Assembly (NCBI GenBank): GCA_014281115.1
Contig: JACONQ010000003.1
Coordinates: forward strand, 3,720,001-3,784,000
DNA from: Laburnicola sp. R22_1
Taxonomy: Eukaryota > Ascomycota > Dothideomycetes > Pleosporales > Didymosphaeriaceae
DNA: 64,000 bases
Reading direction: 5' to 3'
The notes beneath the pieces are model-generated. The model saw only the letters and a list, made by a program, of their open reading frames with translations, did not search any database and had not been told where the DNA came from. Below are positions 13,564-25,677 of this stretch, piece by piece (position 1 is the stretch's first letter; each line of letters begins with the position of its first letter). Position numbers and translations under genes: made by a program.

Positions 13564-13850
13564 TATCTGTATACTATATAGGCAAGGGCACCTAAGAATA
13601 TTAAGGTTTTAATATTGTCACATAATAGTATTATAGAAAAATTATATAATGCCTATACGCTATAGCCTATACGTTGTAGGATTTTCTCCTTTTTATCTAC
13701 ACCCTTTCTAAAGATAAGTAATTAATACTAAGTTAGTTCTATTATATTATTTCCTTTCCTTGTACAATTATCCTATATATCCTCTACACTTGCTAGTATA
13801 GAGTATTAGATATTAATATCTATACAGATAGCTATAGAGCCTATTTAACA
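13564..13850. repeat. Right LTR of short LTR element
   Basis: 287 bp, aligned without gaps to 11171-11457; the start TATCTGTATAC differs from the left copy only by transitions. It is followed by ATATA, the target duplication. Confidence 0.8.
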
Positions 13851-15960
13851 ATATATAAACTCTAAAAAAGATTTAAATCTCTTTAGCGCAGTTATAAGGC
13901 GGCTATTTATTAATTTTAGCCACTTTTTTTTGAGAATAGGTATTAACTATCCTTATTAACCACATAGCTAACTATGTCTATAGTAGTATAGCCCTAGTTA
14001 GACTTCTTACCTAATATAGTAACGCCTGCTAGTTCTATATCTACTAGAACCTAATTATAATTTATAAGGTATTCTGCAACGTATTTATAAATTCCTTTCT
14101 TAAGTATCTCTTTATTATAATTAGTCTATAGGCCCTTTACTATAATATTGTCTATATAAGGTTATAATAAGAGGGAATCTAGTTATAAAAAATCTTTATA
14201 ATAATGTGCATAAATTTAGCGATAGAAATAGTTATTTGTATAAGTAATATGCACTACTAGATAAGTTCTAAAGGCATATAGAATATAGTTATAGCGTAGG
14301 AAAGTTTGTAAAAAGTTACTTAGTTATATTTAGAGAAGAAGTTAATAAGAAATACTACAAAATAACTAGCAAACTTTTCTAAGAACCTATTAGAGTTTAG
14401 GGAAAGATTACTATCTTAGACTATAACACTATTAATATATTAGGCGTTATTAATTAATTAGTATCCTTTATTCTTCTTCTTAATTAAAAACTATAGGATG
14501 TAATATAAACTCCTACTATACTCTAGCACACTCTATCTAATTAAGCCTCTACTATACTATATTAATAACTATATTCCTAAGTTTCTAAGGAACTAAAAAG
14601 TGCAATTCCTTCTAAGCGATATAGTTAATAGTATAGATCTTAACTAGTAAAGCTATATTAGAATGCACTCGCCCTAACTTAGTAAATTTAAAAGATAGGG
14701 CTAGTTTCCTTTAATATAAAATTTCTAGCAATATATCTCTTTTCTAAGGTAAGAGATTTAGGCTAACCTTTATTTCCGCAATCTATTATAGTAATAACTA
14801 ATTACTTCTTAGAAATTTTGCCTATTAGTTAAGAAGATATTTATTAAATAGCTAAGGCCTAGTGTTAGTTTTCTTTTGCTTTCTTATAGCCTCCTACTTC
14901 TAGTCTAACTAGCTCTTAATATTTTAAGACTTAACTCCTAAGTTATATATAGGATTAACCTTCTTATTCTTAGTCTTATATATAGTGTTTACTTTAAAAG
15001 CTATTTTAGTTATATTAATTATCTTTATCTATTCTGCCTAGAACGCGTCGCTTTTAACTCTTATTACCTTTTTCGACTTTATCTATATAGCTAAAGCCTA
15101 GAAAATCTTATTAACTTCTTTATTATAGCCTTGTAAATTAATAACTAGAAGTCCTTGGTTATTTTAAATAATAATACTACTATCTATATGCCTTGTAATT
15201 ATACTTTTATTAGTGTAGTAAATAAAATCCTTATTTAGATTTGCTACTAACTAGTCCTTATTAGCGTCTTATATAAGCTATTTATTTCTATTTATAACTT
15301 TCTCCTTATAAGTTAGCACTGTCTATTGTAGTGCCTACTTCTAGGCCTTTAGCCCTATTTCCTACTTAAGCTTAATATTAGCCTTACTTATTATTAATAT
15401 TAACCTATAGCAAAGCTACTACTTTAAGACTATATTAGCACTATGTTATAGGTATTCTAAGTGCTTAGGAACGCTAGCCCTAGCTACTACGTTCCTTTAG
15501 AGTTTTCTATTATATTAGTAATAATTACGCCTTTTAAGTTAAATAGGTTAGTATAAGTAGTTATAAATTATATAGAGTAGAGCTCCTTATTATTTTATAG
15601 CTTATAATAAGTCTTACTATTATTCTTATAGAAGAATTTCGCCTTTGCGTCCGCTAAGAATAGGTTTCCTAAAATAATAGCGCTAAATAAGGACCTAATA
15701 ATAAATAGCGTTATTATAATAATAACCTAGCCTAGCCTAATTAGGGCTTAGAACATAACACCTTAGAAATCTTTATAATTACTATTTATAGTTATTAGTT
15801 TTACGCTTTATAATTAAAGTAGTATGGATATAATCTAGAGGCCTATAGCTTTAGCAGTGTTAAGGCAAATAGTGTTGAATTCTGCACTTGTATTAAGTAA
15901 GGCACTTATTTAATACTTATAAATTTAGTATATTACTTAGGAATAGTCTCTTTTTATATA
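13851..15960 (-). pseudogene. Ty3/gypsy pol remnant C: protease and reverse transcriptase part
   Basis: Minus strand. Around 15900-15450 a protease-like region is readable with stops passed over. About 14600-13860 carries reverse transcriptase: the F-L-D-D active-site block reads Y-I-D-N followed by IIVKGP at about 14113-14160, so the second catalytic Asp is Asn. At the very end comes F-R-V-Y-I-Y, where gypsy proteins have the F-x-G-x-x-x-Y-Y-R block, and this joins in frame to 11165. Dense stops show it is dead. The upstream part may continue beyond the R2 repeat at 16030 but is not recognisable. Confidence 0.68.
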
Positions 15961-16029
15961 TTTAACCCCTAATTCTCTTTTAAGACCCTTTCTATTAGTA
16001 GTAGTTATAGTTAGTATCGCTTAGCGAGC

Positions 16030-16165
16030 TTGTAACGCGCTAACCCTTTTTGTTAACACTACCTTAAAACGCTTTTCTGTGTATATAACAGCAGGAGGGA
16101 TATCTGCTATTATTATAATATTTTTATTAGAAACCTCTTAGTCGCAAAAAAAAATCATAGTTAGT
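16030..16165 (-). repeat. Inverted-end repeat family R2, minus-strand copy
   Basis: Reverse complement of the unit at 11665-11815, including AACGCGCTAACCCTTTTTG and AAACCTCTTAGTCGC. It could pair with 11665 as the far end of one element, but the LTR element lies between them and this is not established. Confidence 0.6.
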
Positions 16166-16377
16166 ATTGCTTTACTAAACTATACCTTTATAATTAATAC
16201 GCCTATACTAGCTACCTAGTTTACCTGTAGTAGTACTTAAGATAACTTTAGTTTATAAGGCCTATAGTAAGTAACTACTTTATTCTTAAGCTTAACTAAT
16301 ATTTATTTAAGAACTTAAATTTTAAAAAGAGATGCGTAGTTAGTGTGCCTAGATCTAAGTTTTTATTAGTTACTTCC

Positions 16378-17282
16378 TGTGAAAAGTGGATAAATAGATA
16401 AGAAGGTGATCGAGTTGGTATTGTTAAACTGGTTGATTTATTTTAATAAACTGGCTACCTAGCAATCTATATACAAAATAATTTAGACTAACGAACACTT
16501 AGTTTTGTATAGTTTAATTATGCCTTTAACTTTTATGCGTGCTAGTGTTTTAAACTAATGTTTGAACTAGTGTTTTATATGCAATAGTGTTTTATATGCG
16601 AGCTATTGTTTTATATGCAGACTAGTGTTTTATATGCAAGCTATTATATGCAAACTAGTGTTTTATATGCAAACTAGTGTTTTATATACAAACTAGTGTT
16701 TTATATACGAGCTATTGCAAACTTTGTTTTACTATTGCTTAGTTGTGACGTTAACAATAAACGCCTTATTTTAGCATAATTTATTACTCCTTAGTTTATT
16801 ATACGCTAATGTATTTTATATTATAAAACAAGTCTTTTATATGTTATATTTTTTTAGTAATAAGTAATTTAATACATATAATATTGCCTTGTTTAGTATA
16901 TTCTTTTTAGCAATTGCTCAAAATTGTTAAAGCGCTTGATTGCGACAAGTTTGTCAAAAGTTATTGATTTAGAAAAATTAATTACGAGCTTATTTATATT
17001 ACGATAGCGTATTTTATAATATTTATTAGGTTAGTTTTATATTATATTTTGGTTTTAGTTTTAATACATATAATATTGGATTTCTTACAATTATCTTTTA
17101 GTAAACTTTTTGTGCGTTACTTAAAGTTGACTTTGGCTTTAATTGCAACTTATTGTCGGAACGACTGTTTTAGTTTATTTTTAGGTAGCTTATAGTTATT
17201 TATCTATTTATCTTTTATTATAACAGCGAAATTCTAACATGTTATTTTATTATTTATTTTGCTTACTAATATAGTTTTAGCA
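16378..17282. mobile_element. Solo LTR, copy 1 (905 bp)
   Basis: Starts TGTGAAAAGTGG and ends TTTTAGCA, flanked by the 5-bp direct repeat CTTCC (16373-16377 and 17283-17287). Almost identical to 25678-26777 outside a short tandem array. It keeps CA and TG dinucleotides that its surroundings have lost, so it arrived after the background was degraded. No coding sequence adjoins it, so it is a solo LTR left by recombination between the two LTRs of a larger element that is not in this window. Confidence 0.88.
16555..16725. repeat. 19-bp minisatellite inside solo LTR 1
   Basis: Imperfect tandem units of about 19 bp built on AAACTAGTGTTTTATATGC, with variants ending TATAC or containing GAGCTATTG. 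It is shorter by about ten units than the same array in the second solo LTR. Confidence 0.85.
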
Positions 17283-19944
17283 CTTCCTCTATAGTAGCGG
17301 CTAGTGTTTATAGCTAGTATAGGTCTCCTTTACTAAAAGTATTCTTAAATATTGCCTTTTTAACTCGTAGTATATTGCTAAGTACTTCTTAGACTATTAG
17401 GCTAACTTTAGTATTTATTACTTAGAATAGCATATCTTTAAAACTGCCTACTAGGATATTAAAGAGTTTTGTTTTCATTTTAGTTGCTAAGATCTCCTTT
17501 TTTAGGATTAAACCTAAGATATTATTGGGTCTACGCATCTCTATATCCTTTATACCTTTTATTAGGAAATTTTATTATATAAACAATACCTACTTTATTT
17601 CTTTTTTATTCTTTTTATTATTATTCTTGCTTTTATAAACTATAGGGATGCTTTATTTAAAAACTTTAATATTTGTAATTATTCCTATCTTTAGTAATTC
17701 TCTAAGGCTTAGTTAGGTTATTAGAACGTTTAAGCTTATAGCTTATAGTTTATATAGTAGATTTAGAGATTAAACTATTACTAGTGTGTCTTTATCTAGG
17801 ATAGCTTACTCCCTTTAAGCTGCTTTAAATTCCTCTTTAGAAAAAAGGCTAAGTGCTATTATCTTATTAAATATAAACTAGCTACTATTAGCTTCTATGA
17901 CGAATTCTATCTAGTAAGTTATTACTATTATTGCAGGCCCCTAACTCTAAGATATTTATAGGGCCTTCTTTATTAATTTATCTATTTGCTATTTATTATA
18001 TACTAGGCAGATTAGTATCTAGTTCTACTTGCTCCTAGCGCCAATATATTAGATTTCGTCCTAATTATTATTTAGTTAGCTTTACTAGATTTTTTGCAAT
18101 TCTATATTATAGTACACCTATCTATTATTCTTAAGTAAATTCCTCTTCTTATATTCCCTATTTATAATAATATAGTTCTTCCTATAATTAAAGTATCCTT
18201 TAAAATAGTTATCTTTTTACTATATTAGGTCTATTACTGCCATAGCTATATGTATATTCACTTGTATTAGCGCTATTAAATAGGCCTAAGACTAGGTTAG
18301 TGCGTAGTACTAGGGCTATTATAGTACTATTTACTTTAGAGCCTACTTTACCTTTATAGTAATTTTCTAGTAAATAGTTAGGTTTAATAGAATTTTTATA
18401 TTTTAAGAGTTCTAATTCTAAACTAGAATGTTCTAAAGCCTTATAGCCTTAAGCCTTTTAGTTGGCTTATCTACTTTATATTGAAAGATAAGCTTAAGAT
18501 TACTTACGCACCTAAAGCTTCTTATAGTATTATTTATTAGAAGTTTAGGTTAAGTTTAGTAGGTTAAAAAATACTTTGCAGTATTAGTAGTACTTATAGC
18601 TTAATAATTTAAGATAGTATCAGCGCTTAGGTTTAATATATTAGATTTAGTATATATTCTTCTAACTAGATTTAAGTCTTACTTAAAAGCTATTTCTCTA
18701 TCATATTAACCTTAAGCTCTATAAGTCTCTTTATTAACTAGTTATTCTTTATTAGAATATTGCCTACTAGCTGCTTACTTAGGCCTTAGATAAGAAGTAT
18801 ACTTTTCTAGCTTTCTATAACTATCCCTATTCTTAGGTATTTTTTAAACCTAATTGCAAATTAGTTTAGAAAATTATAAATATTAAAGTTTATTATTACT
18901 TAACACTACGCTAGCTACGCCTTTAATACTTTCTTTATCTTTTTAGTTTAGGCCTAATTCTAACTCTACTAATATCTACGCATAGCTACCTATAGCTTTT
19001 ACTATACCCTTTCTTTTCCTACCTTAGAGTATTCTAGTATTAAGAAGTTAAGTATATTCTAAATCTTTTAGCTATAATATTTCTTAACTCTAATATCCTT
19101 ATCCTTCTTAGAGTACTAGTAGTAGTTTACGTATGTTTTATAGTCTTAAAGAAACTAAGTTATATTATCTTTTATAAAGTGCAGCTCCTTACCTAAGACT
19201 AGATTAAGTTCTATAATAAGTCTTTATACTAGGTTCTACTAGATAGTTCTATTAGTAAAAAAACTATAGGGCTATTACTATTTGCGCTATAAGGGTATTA
19301 GCGTCTTTAGCTAACTAAGGTAGTATTAGTACTTTCTCTTTAGATTCTTATAAAGAGCTTTCTATAAAGAGCGGAGACCCTTAGTAGGTGTATAGATATC
19401 CTTATTAGTTAAGCTTATTATCTTTATAAAACTAATAGCCTAAAGAAATTTTAGACTTAGGTTCTTACGCTTCCTAAGTGCTAGAATATTAAGGAACTTA
19501 TATATTTTACTATAATCTAGGCCCTCTAACTAGAATTGCTAATAGTTGTTTAGTCTTCTAGTAATAGATATTATTATTACTAGTTGTCTAGTTAGTTTCT
19601 TAGGTAGTTAGAGTTAGTATTTTAGTTCTTTCTACTTCTATTTCTACCTCTATGCACTTATACTTATTATTATCTTTTCACTTTCTCTAACTCTACTTTA
19701 GTTTTAGATTCTAAAAGTAATATAGTATTTAGCTTTAGTTCTTTTCTTAGTCTAGGTCTTAGTATTCTAGTCTATTTTTAGTTCTTATTTATTTATAATT
19801 ACTTAGTTATCTAGTCTTAGTAGGGTAATTTTGGCTCTAAGCGTCTTTTAGCGCCTAGTTCTAATTACTTCTTAATTTAGACTTCTATTCTTATTCTATT
19901 TCTATATTTCTTATATATAGGCCTATACTCTATATATAATATTA
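17283..19944. other. RIP-degraded DNA, no assignable gene
   Basis: All six frames are broken every few codons. The minus strand at 18650-19150 gives a Lys/Tyr/Leu-rich pattern that may be old retroelement coding sequence, but no catalytic motif is legible. CTAG-rich simple sequence increases toward 19,600-19,880. Confidence 0.55.
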
Positions 19945-22280
19945 TGTATAGTTTTTTTATTTTTGCGACTAATAGGTTTCTAATATAAAGATAACAATAA
20001 TAGCAGTTATCCCTCCTACTATTATATACACACAAAAGCGTTTTAAGGTGTTAATAAAAAGGATTAGCGTAGTACAAGCTTACTAAGCGAGCTTAGCGCG
20101 CCTACTTTAACTATAAAAAATCTATATGCAAAAACTATAGGTAAGGCCACATTACTATACTAGTTTAGAGTGGGGAGAATAAGAAGGTGCGTTGTACTAT
20201 TATCTCCCTCTACTATTATCTCTAAAGATTGCTAGAAGTAATAGCTATATTAGTAGGTTTATGTGCTACTTATAAGTAATATATACTAGGTAGAAGCTTA
20301 TATATACTATAGGTATACTAACACTCTATCTCTATATTAAGGTTAATCTTAATAAGAAATCTACTATTACTTAATTTCCTACTATCTTCCTAAGCTTTAA
20401 TACTAATGCTGCTATTAAGGCTACCTAAAAGTACGCTCTAAATATCTATCCACTCGCCGCTATTACTAGGTCTACACTAGAATACTACTCTATTTAGGGT
20501 ATTATTAATAGGAAGTAGAAAGTATACCTTACCCTATATAAGGTAGTTCTAGTGTACTAGTTAGGCTAGTAATAGATTAGTAACTATAGGAGCAGTAATA
20601 ATATATATATAGAGTTCCTACTATAGTTTTTTATATTGCTGCTAGTTAGAAAGGCGGCAATAAAAGGTAGGATTAAGGGGAAAGAAAAGAAGATATTTAT
20701 TAATAAGTTGCTAGGGGAGAGAAGCGTTATATAAATACGTTAAATTCTTATTATTATTATAGCGTTAGATAGTAAGCTAGTAAGCATATTATATAAGTAT
20801 GCTACGTAGCAGCACGTAAATATAGCGTAATTGCTAATAATAGTAATAATAGAGCTTTGTTTACTATGCACACTTTAAGTAAATTTTAATAGGCGTTAGA
20901 GCACTTATAGATAGTAGGGCGAGTGCGTAGTAACTACTATTATGTTAGTAGAGACTTGGAGTAGATTATATTTTTAGGCGCTAGACTAGAGCGGCCTTTC
21001 TATCCTAACCTACGCAGACTTAAATTAAAAAAAATGTGGTTAAAAGGGGTGATTAACACTAAATAAACAATGCGACAATATTATATATATATTAGGGTTA
21101 TTAGTAATTATTATTTGTTTCTAGAGGCTTAATATTCTAACTCTAAGAGTTATTCAGTGCTTAGTTCTAGTTATTTTCTAGTCTAGGTCTTAGTCTAGTC
21201 TAGAACTAGTCTAGTCTTAGTGCTAGTCTAGTCTATTCTAGTTCTAGAGTCTACACTTTGTATATAATTTAGGTATATACTAGGGTTATTAGTGTTTATT
21301 ATTTATTTATAAAGGCTTAATATTCTAACTCTAAGAGTTATTTAGTGCTTAGTTCTAGTTATTTCCTAGTCTAGGTCTTAGTTTAGTCTAGTGCTAGTCT
21401 AGTCTAGTACTAGTCTAGTGTAGTCTAGTTCTAGAGCCTACGCTTTATGCATAATTTGTGCATATACTAGGGTTATTAGTATTTATTATTTATTATTTAT
21501 TTCTAGTAGTGTAGTTTAATAAGGGCTAGTATAGTAGCTAATTAAAGCTTAAGTTATATTTTTAATTTAAGATTAGCGCTATACTTATTTACGTCTAATT
21601 CTACCTCTAAGTCTCTTTTAGAGTTTCTTTTTATCCCTAGTATACGCTATTCTACACACTGCTACGCGCTGCTATTATTCTATTTTTTTAGGCAATGCTA
21701 CTTGTCTATAATAGAGTACTAATATAATAGCCTTCCTAAGATTAAGATTTTTAGAGGTTTAAGTTATAGATTAGTCGCTAAATTTGTAGAAGAACCTAGT
21801 CCTAATTAGGACTTAGTAGAAAAGATAGATTAAGTTATATATGTAGACGGAAACCGCCTATTAAATTCTTAAGAGCTAATAAGGCACTAGCTTATTACAT
21901 AACCTATGTAGTAAAGTTTATTTCACTACAGTATTATAAACCTATTACTATAATAGCTATTGCTTTTAGTAATGTTTAAAGATAATAGTAAAAAGAGATA
22001 ATAGTATAATAAGCACTTTTTTATTTCTCCCCTACTCTAAACTAGTATAGTAATATAACCTTATATATAGTTTTATATATAGATTTTTTTAGTTAAAGTA
22101 AGTGTACTAAGCCTACTAAGCTTACTTAGCTTACTTATAACACACTAACCTCTTTTTATTAATATTACTTTAAAACACTTTTCTATATTAATAATAGTAG
22201 AAAGAATAATTGCTATTATTATAATAATTTTATTAGAAACCCCTTAGTAGCAAAACAAAAACCTATAGTTAGCTTACAAA
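19945..22280. mobile_element. Unclassified element with ~270-bp inverted ends
   Basis: The left end (~19950-20220: TTGCGACTAATAGG, AAAAGCGTTTTAAGG, then TACTATACTAGTTTAGAGT) is repeated inverted at ~22000-22275 (ACTCTAAACTAGTATAGTA, then CACTTTTCTATATTAATAA, then TAGTAGCAAAAC). The arms match mostly through transitions. Inside are a region related to 6830-7600 (~20140-21030) and a 188-bp tandem repeat. No transposase motif is readable, so the superfamily is unknown; long inverted ends are found in several DNA transposon groups. Confidence 0.62.
21093..21500. repeat. ~188-bp tandem repeat with CTAGT-rich core
   Basis: Two full units (21093-21280, 21281-21467) and the start of a third, each opening TAGGGTTATTAGT and containing CTAACTCTAAGAGTTATT. 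Each includes a run of TCTAG/CTAGT pentamers (~21170-21245, ~21355-21430). Confidence 0.85.
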
Positions 22281-25200
22281 ATACCTTTTTAACCCTTTTT
22301 TAAGTTTAAGATCAAAGTAGATTAAGATAAAAAGTTATATATACTATATATAGTATTTAATTCTCATTAAAAACTAATCTTAAATATCTAATAATATAAT
22401 AATACTGTAAACTTTAAACTTACTTACACTTTACCTATATCTTATAAGCTTCTAATCTATATAAAGTTTACTTATACTATAGATAGCTTACTTAGATTAT
22501 TATTATTACTATTATTAACTATCTACGCTTATGCCACTATATAGTGCACTTGCTTAGATAAATTAATATAATAGTAGTAACTATAGCTAAAAGAATTTTA
22601 TAGATTTATATAATACTCTTACTATATTAGAGTTAATTAATAATGACCTTATTATTCTTTTTTACATTCTTTACTAGATAATTCTATTACTAATAAATAG
22701 TATTTATATTTACTAAAGTAAAAATATAGTTTTACTATTCTTTATAAACTAAACTTACTATTAATTTAACTAATATATAAAAATAGCCTTATAAATAATT
22801 AAGTATACCTATTAATTACACTAAATAAATATTTTATAAATAGAATAGGACTTTAATATAATTACTTTAATAGTAGTAATATAAATCTTTAGTATATACT
22901 TTTAGTAATAGTAAGTACTTCTTTAGAAATAATATTAATACCTAAATAAATAGTAGAACTTAGAAAAATAGTAGGAGATTTAATAAAAATATCTTTAATA
23001 TAGTAATAGAATAATAGTATATCCAGTATTTATTATGTTTATTCTAATTATAAGAAATAGTATATACTAATTAATATAGTAAATTTTAACTCGTATTATT
23101 TATAATAATCTTAATAGTAGGTTTATAATAGTTAAAATAGTAAAAAAGAATGGCTTATAGTATTACTACGCTAAAGTTTATTTCTTTTCCAAAACTTTAA
23201 CTATAGCCTCTTTATAAAAACTTTATATAGAAGCCTTATATTAAAACTACTAAGTTTACTTAGTAGTTTAAATACGCTTTTTTATAATTATCTTTTTACA
23301 CTTATTTTAATTACTAGGTAGAAGGCTTTACTTTTTTATTATATTATTTAAAATAAAAGCCTTTATTATTATACCTCTAGATAGTTAATTAATAATATAT
23401 AAATATACCCTTTGTTCTTATAAAATAGTGCTATATTTTAAATAGATATCTTTATTAGCTTAATTCTTTAAAATTTAAAGGTGTACCTATAGTAGCTAGA
23501 GCCTTTTAAGAAGCTTATTATCCTTATTATTACTAATTTTACTTCTCTACTTATAGTATTTTTATAGTTTATAAAAAAAGCTTTTAAGTTAATTATAGCT
23601 ATTATGCGTTTTTATAGTTTTTTTGTAACTAAGAGGTTTCTAATAAAAATATTATAATAATAGTAATTATTTCCTCTATATAATAAATATACAAAAGCGT
23701 TTTAAGGTATTAATAAAAAGAATTCGCTCGGTATTTTTAGGCGCTATACTAGAGCGGCCTTTCTATCCTAACCTACATAGACTTAAATTAAGAAAATGTA
23801 TTAAAAAGATAATTAATACTAAATAAATAATACAATATATATTTTTATATAAAAGCTAACTATCTTAGTAGTAGTAGTAATAATAAGAGAATCTATATAA
23901 TATTAATTAACTACCTAGAGATAGAATAAGAAAGGCTTTTATCGTAAATAATATAATAAAAAGTAGAGTCTTCTACTTAGTAATTACTATCTAAAAGAAG
24001 ACTTCGCGCACTCTTAGTACACGGTATAACGCTATTATAGAAAGCTATAGGGGTGCTAGAAAAACGCTTTAAAATAAGGTAAAGTAGTAAAATAGGTCTA
24101 GCTATTTAGGGAGACTATGTGCAAATTAGCTAGCTCCTTATAGAGTTAATTATAAGCTGTACTATAGTCTATAGTCTATAGGTATTAAAGTTAATAATAA
24201 TATAACACATAGTTACCTATGTAGTATAAAATCTATACCTAGATTAAATGTTTATCTATCTACTATATAATATATTTAATTATTACGTAAGACCTTAAGG
24301 TTAATCTAATATATATAGCTATCTCTTAACCTAATAATGCGCTTTCTATAGGACGGGTAGTTACGCGCCTATATTAAGCATCTTTATTATATGAAGAATC
24401 TAACTAAGGTTAAGTCCGCACCATACATAGAGAGAAGTAAAATAGAAGGTACTAAAACCTAGTACTTAGTATATAGTAGTAGTAACAAAATATATATAAA
24501 ATAATAATAATTTTAGTATTAACTTTGTTTATAGTAGTATTATTAATAGTAGTTAATAAATAGTCTACTATCTAGTATAACTAAGTTATATATTATCTCT
24601 TAACTAGTAAACTATTAGAAAGCTATAGTAGACTATAGAGTTATAACTATAGAAGTAGTATAGGCAATAAGACGCTTAACTATAGTTTAGTTATTATATT
24701 TATAACTTAGCAACTATAGTGTAACTATAGTTTACTATATATATAGTGTATAAAGTCTATCTACTCTTATAATATTAGCGACACCTAGTATACTAAATCT
24801 TTTTTTAATATATAATTACTGCTACTATCTTTTAAATTTAGCTCTTTATCTATTATATCTAGTAACGTAATAATATTCTAGTAGCCTAACTATACTACTT
24901 CTTCTATATAAAGTAGTATAGCTATAGTAAAGTTCTAAGAGTATATAGAGGATTAGCTAGATAAAGTTAAGAATAATTCTTAAAAATTTAGTAATTTTAT
25001 ATAGCAAGTAGAGTTATTAAAGAGGCCTTTTAATCTTAATATTTTTAATAACACTTAGCCCTAGCTATTTAGGCCCTATTAGTAAGTTTTATAACTCTAA
25101 ATTTTAAAGTGTAAAGCACTTCTTTAGTACCTAAATAGAAGGTTAGGTTAGGTATTAATACTATAATAATAGGACAAAGTAGAAGTATTACTAAAGAAGC

Positions 25201-25672
25201 TTAAAGATAAGAACTAGCAAAGCAAAAGTATAAAGTAGCTACTAGATAATAAGTAGTAGTTTCTTAGAGACTATAGAAGTTTAAAAGCGTAGCTATAGTG
25301 TAAAAGACTTATAAATATAGTAGTAATTATCTAGAGTACTATTAAGGCGGGGGACTATAACTAAGTAATAAGGGTAAGAGTAAGCGGCAGCAGTAGAAGT
25401 ATAGAAGAGATAGGCAATAGTGGTAAGGTCCTAGATAGTAGTATATAGCCTAATCGCTAGTTATAAGAAGAAATCTACTATAGAAAGAGAATTTGATAAA
25501 ATAGTTAGGTTAGTTACTATTATAATTGTTGTTACTATTATTATAACAAAAAATATTATTAAAGAAATTATTAATTACGTAATATAGTAGTTAGTTAAAT
25601 AGCCAGCCTAGAATTACGTAATATTATAGATTGACCCTAAGGGAGAAGTTACGCGCCTATATATATATATAT
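22281..25672. other. RIP-degraded DNA with repeat fragments
   Basis: Holds R1 copies (~23286-23400 -, ~23905-23995 +), an R2 copy (~23615-23735 +), and a block TTTTTAGGCGCTATACTAGAGC at ~23735 shared with ~20970. 24000-24100 resembles 28930-29010. 24385-24530 is the reverse complement of 36570-36720. The plus strand at 24950-25560 could be old Gag-like coding sequence, but no motif survives. Confidence 0.55.
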
Positions 25673-25677
25673 AATAA

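Larger units (their letters stand above)
11171..13850. mobile_element. Short LTR retroelement with 287-bp LTRs, inserted in gypsy C
   Basis: Two direct repeats of 287 bp (11171-11457 and 13564-13850) enclose 2.1 kb. The 5-bp ATATA lies on both sides (11166-11170, 13851-13855), as expected of LTR insertion. Removing the element and one ATATA restores the gypsy pol frame. The interior is too short for a full pol gene, so the copy is either non-autonomous or deleted. A Gag-like charged stretch may lie on the plus strand at ~12170-13090 but it is too mutated to name. The two LTRs differ mostly by C/T and G/A transitions. Confidence 0.82.
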
